Assembly (NCBI GenBank): GCA_034113365.1
Contig: JAXEXP010000158.1
Location: 1 to 64,000, forward strand
DNA length: 64,000 bases
Reading direction: 5' to 3'
Source of the DNA: Spyradocola sp034113365
GTDB lineage: Bacteria; Bacillota; Clostridia; Christensenellales; UBA1750
Below the pieces are notes generated by a model that was not told the DNA's origin, made no database searches, and saw only the letters and a program-made list of their open reading frames with translations. Shown one piece after another: positions 1 through 7,686 of this stretch. The position numbers were made by a program, and so were the translations under genes. Every line of letters starts with the position of its first letter. Position 1 is the stretch's first letter.

Positions 1-82
1 GATGATCTTTCGGCACCAGCATGTCCACGCATAGCATCTCTATCGCTTGCCGCTGTTCTGCTTCTTTCTTTAGCATCTTCAT
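1..82 (-). CDS. 5' end of an IS1182-like transposase (partial)
   Basis: A reading frame starts at ATG 80-82 on the minus strand and runs off the left edge (27 codons). The residues EMLCVDMLVPKDH resemble the opening of IS1182-group transposases, which usually begin with a short leader followed by a DxLVPxDHLLRKI-type motif. No clear Shine-Dalgarno site is visible, and the ATG at 74-76 could be used instead. Family assignment is inferred from one short motif, and the body of the gene lies outside the window. Confidence 0.5.
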   Translation of the reverse strand, partial: MKMLKKEAEQRQAIEMLCVDMLVPKDH

Positions 83-98
83 CACCAAACTTTAGTAT

Positions 99-170
99 AG
101 CAAAAAAGACCGCTCTTGGCGACCTTTTTTGACAAGCTGAAAGAAGCACGCCCAAGCGTGCTTCTTTTTT
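99..170. terminator. Two adjacent hairpins with T-tracts
   Basis: Hairpin 1 has arms 102-108 and 124-130 (A6G/CT6) with an inner 3-bp stem, and could act in both directions. Hairpin 2 has perfect 11-bp arms 141-151 and 156-166 followed by a T-run to 170, a classic rho-independent terminator on the plus strand. They lie between the transposase start and attL, so they are on the host side of the prophage junction. Confidence 0.6.
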
Positions 171-171
171 A

Positions 172-199
172 TCTGGTGGGGTTAAATGGACTCGAACCA
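172..199. repeat. attL, 28-bp copy of the tRNA-Val 3' end
   Basis: These 28 bases are identical to 14946-14973. They contain the complement of the CCA end, the acceptor 3' strand and part of the T-arm of tRNA-Val. The bases on both sides differ between copies, so the match ends sharply. This is the displaced 3' fragment left by site-specific integration. Confidence 0.9.
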
Positions 200-332
200 A
201 GCAGGGCAGAATTTCGCCAGAGAAAAAGACGTTGATTCTGGGGTTTTTTCGTTCAGCATAAGCCGGAAACACACAGCAAAGTGAAAAAAGTGGGTTTTTT
301 TGTGGGTTACAGAAATGGACTGCTGCATCCTG
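200..332. other. Left prophage arm with probable integrase arm-type sites
   Basis: I see no gene here. The heptamer GTGGGTT occurs at 291-297 and 302-308 (11 bp apart). The same heptamer pair occurs near the other end at 14881-14887 and 14893-14899 (12 bp apart), inside the integrase 3' end. Paired short direct repeats at both prophage ends are typical of tyrosine-integrase arm sites; their role here is inferred. A hairpin (arms 314-327 and 335-349) overlaps the end of the small ORF at 333-443. Confidence 0.5.
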
Positions 333-443
333 TCATGCGGCAGTCCATTCATTCAAAATGTCGTAGAGCGCCTGCAAGCGCTCAGCCTTGACAGCGCCGA
401 ACTTCTCCCTGATCCATGGGATCAGAAACACCGTCACAGCCAT
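333..443 (-). CDS. Small ORF (36 aa) after the holin gene
   Basis: ATG 441-443 to TGA 333-335 encodes 36 residues, beginning MAVTVFLIPWI and ending NEWTAA, with a hydrophobic N-terminus and a charged helical C-terminal half. It lies 15 nt downstream of the holin-like gene and would be the last gene of the lysis cassette. The Shine-Dalgarno site is weak. I do not recognise the family; it could be a small lysis accessory or a chance ORF. Confidence 0.35.
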   Translation of the reverse strand: MAVTVFLIPWIREKFGAVKAERLQALYDILNEWTAA

Positions 444-458
444 CCATTGATATTGCTG

Positions 459-758
459 TTACTTATCCCATCCGCACGCGTTGAGCCACGCGACGATGCC
501 GTCTATCAGCGTGCCGGCCGCATCGGAATCGATCTTTCCATCGATGGTCTTCAGCTGGGAAAGCACCCACGCCTTTTTCTGCGCTCCGGCGCCCTGGTAG
601 TCGCGCCAGAGATCCTCTGCCTTGCGGATCAGCGTCACGATCGCGCCGAAGGCCACGGTCGCCGTGTCGGTGGTAATATATCCATTCACTCGCAGGTACA
701 CGAGCAGGCCGCATGCGATCACCGCCACAGCCAGCAGAATCCACTCCATCCAGTCCAT
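459..758 (-). CDS. Phage holin, LLH-like (99 aa)
   Basis: This small protein has one strong N-terminal membrane segment (about residues 5-23) followed by a charged helical region and a C-terminal LIDGIVAWLN-type segment. Size and layout fit the LLH-type phage holins, which permeabilise the cytoplasmic membrane at lysis so that the endolysin can reach the wall. It is the third consecutive small membrane protein downstream of the endolysin gene, all on the minus strand. The holin role is inferred from position and topology. Any of the three small proteins could be the true holin, with another acting as antiholin. Confidence 0.65.
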   Translation of the reverse strand: MDWMEWILLAVAVIACGLLVYLRVNGYITTDTATVAFGAIVTLIRKAEDLWRDYQGAGAQKKAWVLSQLKTIDGKIDSDAAGTLIDGIVAWLNACGWDK

Positions 759-762
759 GCTC

Positions 763-993
763 TCATTCCTCCTCTTTTTTCCCCGGCAGTACCTTTTCCA
801 GTATCCGCTTGACCAGCAGCCCGCCGCACTCCAGTCCGATCACCGCGAACGTGCTCTCGATCAGCTGCGTCTGCTCCATGCCCGTAACCGCGAAGATCGC
901 CATCTGCCCAATGGAAAACACCGCCAGCCAGACGCCCACCACCAGCAGCACGCGCTCGGCGTACCGCTGGCCGCTACTTTTTCTCGCCGCCAT
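763..993 (-). CDS. Small phage membrane protein, possible second holin or antiholin (76 aa)
   Basis: The protein has a basic N-terminus (MAARKSSGQRYAER), a hydrophobic helix at about residues 14-35, a weaker one at about 46-62, and a charged tail rich in Lys and Glu. It overlaps the upstream gene (974-1252) by 20 nt, which points to translational coupling inside the lysis operon. The two-helix topology and position next to the endolysin suggest a holin or holin modulator. I do not recognise a precise family. Confidence 0.55.
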   Translation of the reverse strand: MAARKSSGQRYAERVLLVVGVWLAVFSIGQMAIFAVTGMEQTQLIESTFAVIGLECGGLLVKRILEKVLPGKKEEE

Positions 994-1252
994 CGGCCAC
1001 GCTCCCGAACAGCATCTCCTGGAACTCCTTGTGGGTCTCCGTCACCATGCCGTTGCAGCCTTGCTGGTGCAAGCCGTCCAGGCTGGCGTACACGCCCTTG
1101 CACAGCACCTTGTAGGTCGATGCTATGTCGTCCAGACGGTGCTCCACCGCCGTCAGCCGCTGGATCACCTTGACGACCGCCACGATGGCGCCGACGATAA
1201 CACCGGCAACGCTCAGGATCGCGCCCAGCAGTCCGAAATCGATCGTCACCAT
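974..1252 (-). CDS. Phage lysis-cassette membrane protein with coiled coil (92 aa)
   Basis: A glycine- and valine-rich membrane helix (about residues 6-28) is followed by a heptad-like segment (about 30-50, including RLTAVEHRLDDIAS) and a soluble tail. One helix plus a short coiled coil recalls XhlA-type or holin-associated phage proteins. The start codon lies 3 nt after the endolysin stop, so it is part of the same transcript. Function is inferred from context. Confidence 0.55.
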   Translation of the reverse strand: MVTIDFGLLGAILSVAGVIVGAIVAVVKVIQRLTAVEHRLDDIASTYKVLCKGVYASLDGLHQQGCNGMVTETHKEFQEMLFGSVADGGEKK

Positions 1253-1255
1253 CGC

Positions 1256-2347
1256 TCACACCTCCCCGTATTTTTTGACCGCCGCGGCCGTTTTTGCGCC
1301 GTATACGCCGTCAGTTTCCAGCTTTGCGCCCAGTTTGTTGAGCATAGCCTGCAGAGCCTTGACGCGCAGCCCGCGCATTCCCTGCCGCAGCGGCGCGTCG
1401 GGGTTGTACCGGCACACCGCGCACACCTTGCCCTTGTAGAGCGCGATGTCGTCCAGACGCACGCCGTAGGCCGTGCCGCGGGCGTGCACGATGGTCGTGG
1501 TGCTGACCACCATCGTCACATGCGTGATCTTGTTTGCCCGGGAGGTCGAGCTGCTGGTGCACAGATACTGCACGTCGCCCGGCTGCTTGGCCTTGGCGAT
1601 AACATCCGCGCCGCCGAAGGTCTTGCCGATCTTGGTGTAGTCCGCAGGCCAAATCAGCTCAAACTGATCGCTGTACACCTCCTCGCAGGACAGCGGGATG
1701 GCCTTGCCCACGCAACTCCAGTCCACGCCCTGCGCGCTGTACGCCCGTGCCACGAGCGAGGAACAATCGTAGACATCCGGCTTGTCCCTCTGCGCCTGGC
1801 TGTACTTGCAGCCTACCTTGGATTTTGCCCAGCTGGCCGCCTTGGCTGCGACGTCCGCCGCATCGTAGTGCTTGTCCTCTTGGGCCACATCGCTGTACCA
1901 CAACCCATTGCGCTCCATGCACGCCTCCACGTCGCTGACGCGGCCCGTGGTGTCCAGCGTCTTGGCCTGCGTGCTGTTCTGACCATAGCGATGGGCCAGC
2001 AGCGCGAACCGCCAGCGGTCGTCGCCCGCAAAGCCGTGACGCTTGGCCGCAAGGCCAGCATAGTAGACGTACACCGCCGCCAGCCCCCTGATCGACGCCC
2101 AGCCCTCCAGGTCGAACTCGAACCCGGCATAGCGATAATAGTCCTGCGCATACTGCGGCTTGAACTGGCACGGCCCCACCGAGCCCGCGCTGCTGACCAG
2201 CCCCAGCCGGAAGTTGCTCTCGCGCTCCACCGTGCCCAGCAGGATGCCCACCGGCACGGAGAACTCCGCGCTTGCCGCCTGCGCAATGACCAGCGCCGCG
2301 TTGGGCGCGGCCTTGCCGTCTGCCTGTTTCCATGTGATCGTCGCCAT
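1256..2347 (-). CDS. Phage endolysin: lysozyme-like + NlpC/P60 + peptidoglycan-binding (363 aa)
   Basis: Three regions are visible. Residues about 15-150 look like a lysozyme or lytic transglycosylase fold, with Glu43 in VERESNF as the likely acid. Residues about 165-300 are an NlpC/P60 endopeptidase with Cys195 in DCSSL and His276 in ITHV. The last 50 residues match the peptidoglycan_binding_1 pattern (GLRVKALQAMLNKLG). The enzyme would cut both glycan and stem peptide at lysis. I chose ATG at 2345-2347 because it overlaps the upstream stop by one base; an in-frame start 23 codons upstream would lie inside the neighbour. There is no signal peptide, consistent with holin-dependent release. 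Confidence 0.85.
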   Translation of the reverse strand: MATITWKQADGKAAPNAALVIAQAASAEFSVPVGILLGTVERESNFRLGLVSSAGSVGPCQFKPQYAQDYYRYAGFEFDLEGWASIRGLAAVYVYYAGLAAKRHGFAGDDRWRFALLAHRYGQNSTQAKTLDTTGRVSDVEACMERNGLWYSDVAQEDKHYDAADVAAKAASWAKSKVGCKYSQAQRDKPDVYDCSSLVARAYSAQGVDWSCVGKAIPLSCEEVYSDQFELIWPADYTKIGKTFGGADVIAKAKQPGDVQYLCTSSSTSRANKITHVTMVVSTTTIVHARGTAYGVRLDDIALYKGKVCAVCRYNPDAPLRQGMRGLRVKALQAMLNKLGAKLETDGVYGAKTAAAVKKYGEV

Positions 2348-2970
2348 TACTCCGTCACCTCCGTCCAGCCGTAGACGCCCGGCTCCCAGGTGTTGGCGTC
2401 CACATCGCTTGTCCACTTGCTGCCGTTATGGATGACCTTCGCGCCCTGCGCATAGGCGTCCGTGCTGCCGGTCGGCTGCACCCACTCGGGCCACTCCTGC
2501 GCCGGGTCGGCGATGCGCACCCACAGGCTGGGGCTGTTCTCGGGCGTCCACGTCTCCTGCGAGGTGTGGGCGGTCAGGCAGCGGTACAGGTCTGCGCCGC
2601 GCGTGCGGATGTCGCCCACCACATACGCAGCGCCCGCGCCGCTCCACTCCTCAAACAGCACGCGGGGCTGCGCATAAGCCACGTCGTCCGGGACGTATCG
2701 CTGCGCGGTGTGCGCCGCCTCCTTGACGGCCGCCTCGCCCTTGACGTAGGCGGCAAACGCCTCAACGTCCGCAGCCAGCCCCTGCAGGTCGCTGCTCCAA
2801 AACATCACGCCCACAGCCGGGTTGGCCCGGATGGGGATTATGCGCCGCACCAGCGCCGGGGTGCAGACGGTCTGCGGGATAGCGGGGTTCTCTGCCAGCT
2901 GCGCGATGAGCTGCCGGGCTTCCTCGGTGTTTGTGTCGGCCACGATGACCATTCTGAGCTCTCTTTCCAT
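2347..2970 (-). CDS. Phage tail protein with CBM5/12-like modules (207 aa)
   Basis: The N-terminal half (about 1-95) is a helical region of the type found in XkdW-like baseplate-associated proteins. The C-terminal half has two short aromatic modules, at about 115-150 (YVVGDIRTRGADLYRCL) and 170-205 (YAQGAKVIHNGSKW), both with the spacing of carbohydrate-binding module 5/12 (chitin-binding type 3) domains. It probably helps bind host surface glycans. The gene sits between a tail-fibre gene and the endolysin. The specific sugar cannot be deduced. Confidence 0.6.
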   Translation of the reverse strand: MERELRMVIVADTNTEEARQLIAQLAENPAIPQTVCTPALVRRIIPIRANPAVGVMFWSSDLQGLAADVEAFAAYVKGEAAVKEAAHTAQRYVPDDVAYAQPRVLFEEWSGAGAAYVVGDIRTRGADLYRCLTAHTSQETWTPENSPSLWVRIADPAQEWPEWVQPTGSTDAYAQGAKVIHNGSKWTSDVDANTWEPGVYGWTEVTE

Positions 2971-2982
2971 CTAGTGCCTCCT

Positions 2983-4116
2983 TTATTTTGCCAGCAGGTC
3001 GGCCAGCGTGGTGATGAGCACGGTGCCAATCTCTCCGTCAGCGCCTGCAGTGGACGTTGCAGTTATATTTTTTGTTGACTCAGTGGCAGTAGCAGATGCG
3101 CCTCCAAAACCTCCTCGTGCAGCGACGCTGCCTTCATTCGTGAAGTCACCAGTGTGAATAATTGCGATGATACCGCCACCAGCGGCGCCAGCGCCCGCAC
3201 CAGCCGAAGCATCAACGTATCCATATGAAGAGTTCGCATAATTGTTTGTGTTTTTCACACCATTGCCACCATCACCACCATCAGCAGTGATTACGCCAGT
3301 GCCTTCGATAACAACTCGACCTTTCGCAAAGATAAAGATAGCGCCGCCGCCGATTGCATCCCCTGCAGTTCCAGCAACGCCCCAGGAATAACTGCCAATT
3401 GCGCCAGCGCCTCCAGGCCCCGCTCCTCCTATTTTTGCACCATTACCAGTTTTGGCACCCGCTCCGCACCCATATATTCCTGCTATACCGGCGTCAACTT
3501 CTTCCGCAGTTTGTTTATACGGTATTGTCGTTCCAACAGGGGGCCTTTCCACAGAGGAACCGCCGGCAAGAGCATTATAACTATACTGCACGTTCCCACT
3601 GCCGCCACCGTAGCCACCACCGAATGCAAATCCAAGACCGCCCTGTCCCGGCGCGCCAATAGCAAAAGAATCTGTATTTTTATCTGTTTCAGAACCGTAA
3701 TACTTTCGGAAGCCTTGACCAGTGCCAGCCGTCCCACCCTTCCCGCCAGTCAGACCTCCGCACAGCGCCACGTGCACCTCGGCGGCGCACTGATCCTCCA
3801 TGGGGTTGGCCAGCGGGGCCTTTTTGTCCATGGAGATCGTGCCCTTGATCGTCAGGTCGCCGCTAAACAGCAGCACCATGCCGTTGCACCGGTTCGCCGC
3901 CGTCAACAGGCTGCCCGTGCCAATGTACCCGGACGTGTACTGCTTGACGATCTGTCCCTCGTCCTGCGCCACATCCAGCGCCAGCGTCTCGCCGTCCGCG
4001 ACAAACAGCTCCCCGTCTCGCCCGTCGCCAAACCACCCGGCGTTGGCGCCGCCGCCCGTGGCCGCGCCCACCACGATGGAGATGCCCTTGCGCGCCGCAT
4101 CTACTACTGTCGCCAT
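2983..4116 (-). CDS. Glycine-rich phage tail-fibre protein (377 aa)
   Basis: Residues about 1-110 form a non-repetitive head (MATVVDAARKGISIVVGAA start). The remainder is very rich in Gly and Ala with many GGxG turns, as in phage adhesin tips that form polyglycine sheets. The head-coding part (about 3760-4116) is GC-rich like its neighbours, while the tip-coding part (about 3040-3750) is visibly more AT-rich. This suggests the receptor-binding tip was swapped by recombination. The adhesin role is inferred from composition and from the row of fibre genes around it. Confidence 0.6.
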   Translation of the reverse strand: MATVVDAARKGISIVVGAATGGGANAGWFGDGRDGELFVADGETLALDVAQDEGQIVKQYTSGYIGTGSLLTAANRCNGMVLLFSGDLTIKGTISMDKKAPLANPMEDQCAAEVHVALCGGLTGGKGGTAGTGQGFRKYYGSETDKNTDSFAIGAPGQGGLGFAFGGGYGGGSGNVQYSYNALAGGSSVERPPVGTTIPYKQTAEEVDAGIAGIYGCGAGAKTGNGAKIGGAGPGGAGAIGSYSWGVAGTAGDAIGGGAIFIFAKGRVVIEGTGVITADGGDGGNGVKNTNNYANSSYGYVDASAGAGAGAAGGGIIAIIHTGDFTNEGSVAARGGFGGASATATESTKNITATSTAGADGEIGTVLITTLADLLAK

Positions 4117-4117
4117 A

Positions 4118-4303
4118 TCATCCCTCCGTCTGTTCCATGATTTTGAGCTTGAAGATCAGCGCCTCCTCAGGCACCGCATCGATGTACAGCAGCACACTTC
4201 CCGCGCCCGGGTCACAGGAGCCCCAGGCGTATGCGCCTTTCTGCGCATCGCTGATGGACCAGAGCAGTGTGTCGTCCGCAGTGATCTCCTCGCAGGATAT
4301 CAC
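4118..4303 (-). CDS. Small phage structural-region protein (61 aa)
   Basis: This short acidic protein reads MISCEEITADDTLLWS at the start and ends KIMEQTEG. The start codon appears to be GTG (4301-4303). It is packed tightly between two tail-fibre genes, with gaps of 1 and 3 nt, so it is likely translated. I do not recognise a family; small proteins in this position may be fibre accessory or chaperone proteins. Confidence 0.5.
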   Translation of the reverse strand: MISCEEITADDTLLWSISDAQKGAYAWGSCDPGAGSVLLYIDAVPEEALIFKLKIMEQTEG

Positions 4304-4306
4304 CGC

Positions 4307-4519
4307 TTAATACCCTTCCCTCGTGCTGCTCTCCACCCAGTCCTCCGGTACCACCGTAACTGTCTTGGTGGCCTTGCAGCGCAGCCAATCGGCGTCACCG
4401 CCGCGCGTTAGGTACAGCGCATTTTCATCGAGCGTACCCGCACGCGCCATCGCGTCGTACTCGCTCTGCGGCAGCTCATAAACATCCAAATTGCCTGTCA
4501 CCACATCCGACCAGGCCAT
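4307..4519 (-). CDS. Small phage protein (70 aa), tail-fibre region
   Basis: The start at ATG 4517-4519 is supported by a strong AGGAGGTG site a few bases upstream; an in-frame ATG at 4561 lacks one. The sequence begins MAWSDVVTGNLDVYELP and carries an LYLTRGGDADWLRCK segment. It follows the 570-residue fibre gene by one base. No family is recognised; it is probably a structural or assembly accessory protein. Confidence 0.55.
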   Translation of the reverse strand: MAWSDVVTGNLDVYELPQSEYDAMARAGTLDENALYLTRGGDADWLRCKATKTVTVVPEDWVESSTREGY

Positions 4520-4520
4520 G

Positions 4521-6233
4521 TCACCACCTCCTGTAGGTATATCCGTCCGCTGCCACGCCATCGTCCGGGTAGGCGTCCGGATCGTCGCTCGTCACCCATC
4601 CCACACGCCGCTGAAAGGTATAGGCCTCCTGCGGGGGCGTAAAGTCTGCTGTCCACCGCGCAACGTCGCTGATGCGAATTTCGTCCATATACCCGGAGAA
4701 GCAACCACCGAGATAGTAGCCGATATTTATTGGCTTTGTGAACGAAAACGCTGCAGAGCTATTTGCGCTACCTTTGCACACACCGTTTTCAAATGCATAA
4801 AAGGTGCTGCCACTTCGCACCACGCTTCGATGTATCCACTGATTCAGCAAGGGGTATCCGCTGGCCATTGAATCGGCTACATTCCAGCTCGACGAGTTGT
4901 TTGAGGCGTAAAACTTGAGTGTCCCGTCAATGCTGTCCACGTATCCTAAGAGAAGACCAGAATAATTATCATTATTGCCGTTACGGGATATGGTTCCTGT
5001 GTTTCCGATGGCCGCAGTGCGGTATTCCCACCAATCTACCGTCCAGTCGCCAGAACCATTGCAAAGAGATACATCGTCAATAGTGAGATAATGGCTCCCA
5101 CCAAAGTACAGAGACTTACCTCCGAACCTGCTTTGCTCTGTGCTGACCTGTACACCGTTGTTGGTGAGCGCATGCCCGCCGATCCAATCCTCCAGCGTGT
5201 CGCTGATGAGCAGCAGCGTGTGCGGATCCTCCGCGCCCTCCAGCTTCTCCCAGATGTAGCACGGGCCCGTGCGCCGCTGCGCTCGGATGACGCGCTCCAT
5301 CTGCGCTTCGTCCACGTCCCCCCACACACCGCCCTGCCTGACGTACAGCGTCCTGCCGCGCGTCCACACGCCGTTTTGCTTCACCCACAACGGGCAGCTC
5401 TGCACCTGAATGACCGTCACGCGCACATAGCCGTCGCCACTGTTTCCGGTAGCCGCTGTGCCGTCGGGCAGCGTCATGGCGGCATTGCCCGCGATCATGA
5501 CAGCATCCGTCAGGTAGTGCGCGCTGTTCAGCAGGCAGCCGGATGGATAATTGGCCGCATTGGCTGCTGTCCACAGATAGCCGCTGCCCCCGCCACCCCC
5601 GCGATCGTCATCCACTGAGCTATCCGGATACGCTCCCCCGCCGCCATACCAGCCGCCGCCGCCCGCGCCGCCGTAGCCCGAGGAGCGGTACAGGCCCTGC
5701 CCGCCCTGGCCGAAGGTCCCGGAGTTGCTGTTTCCGCCCGCGCCGCCTGCGGTCTGGGTACCGCCTCCGCCGCCCGTGCCGTAGTATTCCGACGCGGTGC
5801 CGCCGGTCTCTCCGCCTCCATACAGGCCGATCTTGCTGGCCGCGCCGTCCGAACCGCCGCCTCCCGCCACCAGCAGACGTGCATAAAGAGAGTTTTCGCC
5901 CAACCGCACGTCCGACGCACCGCCGCCGCCCGGATAGGTCGTGCGCGATCCTCCGCCGTTGAATCCGCCCGCCGTGCCGCCCGTATTGCCGGCGCCGCCA
6001 GCCAGCAGGAAGAGTACCGTCGCTTCCTCCAACATCAGCGTGCCCACGGCATACCCGCCCTTGCCGCCGTAAGTGGGAGAGGAGCGATAGCCGCCCTGCG
6101 CACCCCAGCACTCCAGCTTATAGATGCCCTTCGGCAGCTCAACCGGGATGGCTTGTCCGCTGTACGGGCAGTTAAGCACGTCGCCCGCTGACAGCTTTGT
6201 GGGCAGCACACCTGTCACATCATAGCTCGCCAC
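4521..6233 (-). CDS. Glycine-rich + LamG-like phage receptor-binding protein (570 aa)
   Basis: Residues about 20-275 are a Gly-rich jelly-roll region, with many GGGG runs and a KLECWGAQGG motif as in the pfam Gly_rich family. Residues about 285-335 carry WVKQNGVW-type repeats. Residues about 340-540 look like a concanavalin A/LamG fold ending in MDEIRISDVARWTADF. Both folds occur in secreted or phage adhesins that bind carbohydrate or protein receptors. The LamG-coding stretch (about 4700-5140) is less GC-rich than the rest, suggesting domain exchange. No peptidase or glycosidase motif is evident. Confidence 0.65.
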   Translation of the reverse strand: MASYDVTGVLPTKLSAGDVLNCPYSGQAIPVELPKGIYKLECWGAQGGYRSSPTYGGKGGYAVGTLMLEEATVLFLLAGGAGNTGGTAGGFNGGGSRTTYPGGGGASDVRLGENSLYARLLVAGGGGSDGAASKIGLYGGGETGGTASEYYGTGGGGGTQTAGGAGGNSNSGTFGQGGQGLYRSSGYGGAGGGGWYGGGGAYPDSSVDDDRGGGGGSGYLWTAANAANYPSGCLLNSAHYLTDAVMIAGNAAMTLPDGTAATGNSGDGYVRVTVIQVQSCPLWVKQNGVWTRGRTLYVRQGGVWGDVDEAQMERVIRAQRRTGPCYIWEKLEGAEDPHTLLLISDTLEDWIGGHALTNNGVQVSTEQSRFGGKSLYFGGSHYLTIDDVSLCNGSGDWTVDWWEYRTAAIGNTGTISRNGNNDNYSGLLLGYVDSIDGTLKFYASNNSSSWNVADSMASGYPLLNQWIHRSVVRSGSTFYAFENGVCKGSANSSAAFSFTKPINIGYYLGGCFSGYMDEIRISDVARWTADFTPPQEAYTFQRRVGWVTSDDPDAYPDDGVAADGYTYRRW

Positions 6234-6236
6234 GCG

Positions 6237-6485
6237 CTAAGCCTCCTCCAGTGCCAGGTACAGGTCGCCGTCCTGCCCCACTGATGCGTCAGGGGCTTCG
6301 TCCGTGGTGCCAGTGTACAGCGTACAGTACGTCCCGGTACCCGTGTGCAGCCCGTCTTGCGCATAGTACGTCTTGCCCGCCAGCACGTCCGGCTCCGTAG
6401 CAGTTGCGTCGTCCGTGGGGATCAGGGTAATGGTATCGGATGTCATCACCTGCCCGCAGCGTTTGCTGCCCCAATATAGTGCCAC
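6237..6485 (-). CDS. Small phage tail-fibre-associated protein (82 aa)
   Basis: This 82-residue protein contains a PDVLAGKTYYAQDGLHTGTG segment. Similar xDILxGKTAYVxGxKVTG motifs occur as repeats in tail and fibre proteins of phages of Firmicutes, where they form small beta modules. It lies 16 nt from the collagen-like fibre gene and 3 nt from the LamG-like gene. Function is inferred from context. Confidence 0.5.
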   Translation of the reverse strand: MALYWGSKRCGQVMTSDTITLIPTDDATATEPDVLAGKTYYAQDGLHTGTGTYCTLYTGTTDEAPDASVGQDGDLYLALEEA

Positions 6486-6501
6486 ATCGCGCCCTCCTCT
6501 C

Positions 6502-7677
6502 TTAATCCATCCATCTGTGCAGGGTCAGCGTTGCGCTGGCGCCGGCCGGTCCCTGTGGTCCCGTTGCGCCAATCTCACCCTTGTCGCCCTTTGGCCCCTG
6601 CGGCCCGGTCGCGCCGGTGTCGCCTTTGGGGCCCTGTGCACCTGTCGCACTGTCCTCCCCTGCTGGGCCGGTCGGGCCTTGCGGTCCCGTCTCGCCTTTG
6701 GGTCCCTGGGGACCCGTTGCGCCCGTTGCTCCCGTATCGCCCTTATCCCCCTTCGGACCCTGCAGCGGGCCGTTATTGACCCAGCCGGATGTGCTTCCGT
6801 AGATGTAGATGTCATACGGTTCACCCGTGCCCACGCCGTAGGCGTCGCCGGGAGAAGGCGCTGTCACCGCTGCCCGCAGCGCCGCTGCCGAATCATAATA
6901 GTCCAGCACCGCAAAGCCCGAACCCGTGTCGCCCTTGTCCCCTTTGGGGCCCTGGACGCCTTGCGGACCCGTCGCACCGGTTTCGCCTTTTGGGCCCTGC
7001 GGGCCGGTCTCTCCCTGTGCACCCTGCGGCCCCTGTGCGCCCATGTCGCCCTTCGGGCCCTGCGGCCCGGTTGCGCCCATGTCACCCTTTGGCCCCTGCG
7101 GGCCGGTCGCGCCGGTGTCGCCTTTGTCACCCTTGGGGATGGACAGCGCGATGCGCAGCCCGCTGGTCTTGTCCAGCTGTGCGCTGCCCTGTGCCGCGGT
7201 TCCCTCCGGCAGCGTCTCAACGCTCACCGACACCCTGCTCACCGCTGCGGTAAAATCTTCCACAGCCTGCGCGCGGGCTAGAAGAGCCTGTCCCTCCTTC
7301 TCGACCATTTGTGCTTGTTCTGTAACCTGATCCAGCAGCGTGGGATTGGCCCTTGCGATCTTTTCACCGATCGCCGGGAGCCGGTCTACATGCAGCTCGA
7401 AGGGCTCGCTATGCCATACCATCTCATCGCCCCTGCGCCGCTCCAGGTAGCACCGATACCGTGCCGGCCTGCGCATGTAGGTGCGCTCCGGCGTCCAGAC
7501 ACCATTTTCAAGCCACAGTACGTCACCGGAATTGCCTGTGCTCAGGTACAGCAGACAACACTCATCCTCGTTGCCCGGAACGACAAAGCGCACGCTCTCA
7601 GCATTGTGATCCTCCTGCATGCCCAACGTGACACAGCGCGGTTCCGGCGTTCTGCCGCGGAAGCGTATCGTTTTCAT
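6502..7677 (-). CDS. Collagen-like phage tail fibre (391 aa)
   Basis: The N-terminal part (about 1-130) is a globular baseplate-binding region. A short helical linker follows, then two blocks of Gly-X-Y triplets rich in GPQGPKGD repeats (about 180-250 and 285-385), separated by a GDAYGVGTGEPYDIYIYG insert. Gly-X-Y repeats form collagen triple helices and are common shafts of trimeric phage fibres. The same GDxYGVGT insert is found in the neighbouring 7687-9153 product, so the two genes share a module and may be ancient duplicates. Confidence 0.7.
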   Translation of the reverse strand: MKTIRFRGRTPEPRCVTLGMQEDHNAESVRFVVPGNEDECCLLYLSTGNSGDVLWLENGVWTPERTYMRRPARYRCYLERRRGDEMVWHSEPFELHVDRLPAIGEKIARANPTLLDQVTEQAQMVEKEGQALLARAQAVEDFTAAVSRVSVSVETLPEGTAAQGSAQLDKTSGLRIALSIPKGDKGDTGATGPQGPKGDMGATGPQGPKGDMGAQGPQGAQGETGPQGPKGETGATGPQGVQGPKGDKGDTGSGFAVLDYYDSAAALRAAVTAPSPGDAYGVGTGEPYDIYIYGSTSGWVNNGPLQGPKGDKGDTGATGATGPQGPKGETGPQGPTGPAGEDSATGAQGPKGDTGATGPQGPKGDKGEIGATGPQGPAGASATLTLHRWMD

Positions 7678-7686
7678 TGCGCCCTC

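Noticed and set aside
300..812. Plus-strand open frame at the left prophage end
   Set aside because: It covers the holin gene in antisense and has no supporting signal or family pattern.
6540..7140. Dense short repeats that might be a CRISPR or VNTR array
   Set aside because: The repeats are 9-nt codon triplets of Gly-X-Y in a collagen-like protein, not spaced repeats with unique spacers. No cas genes are near.
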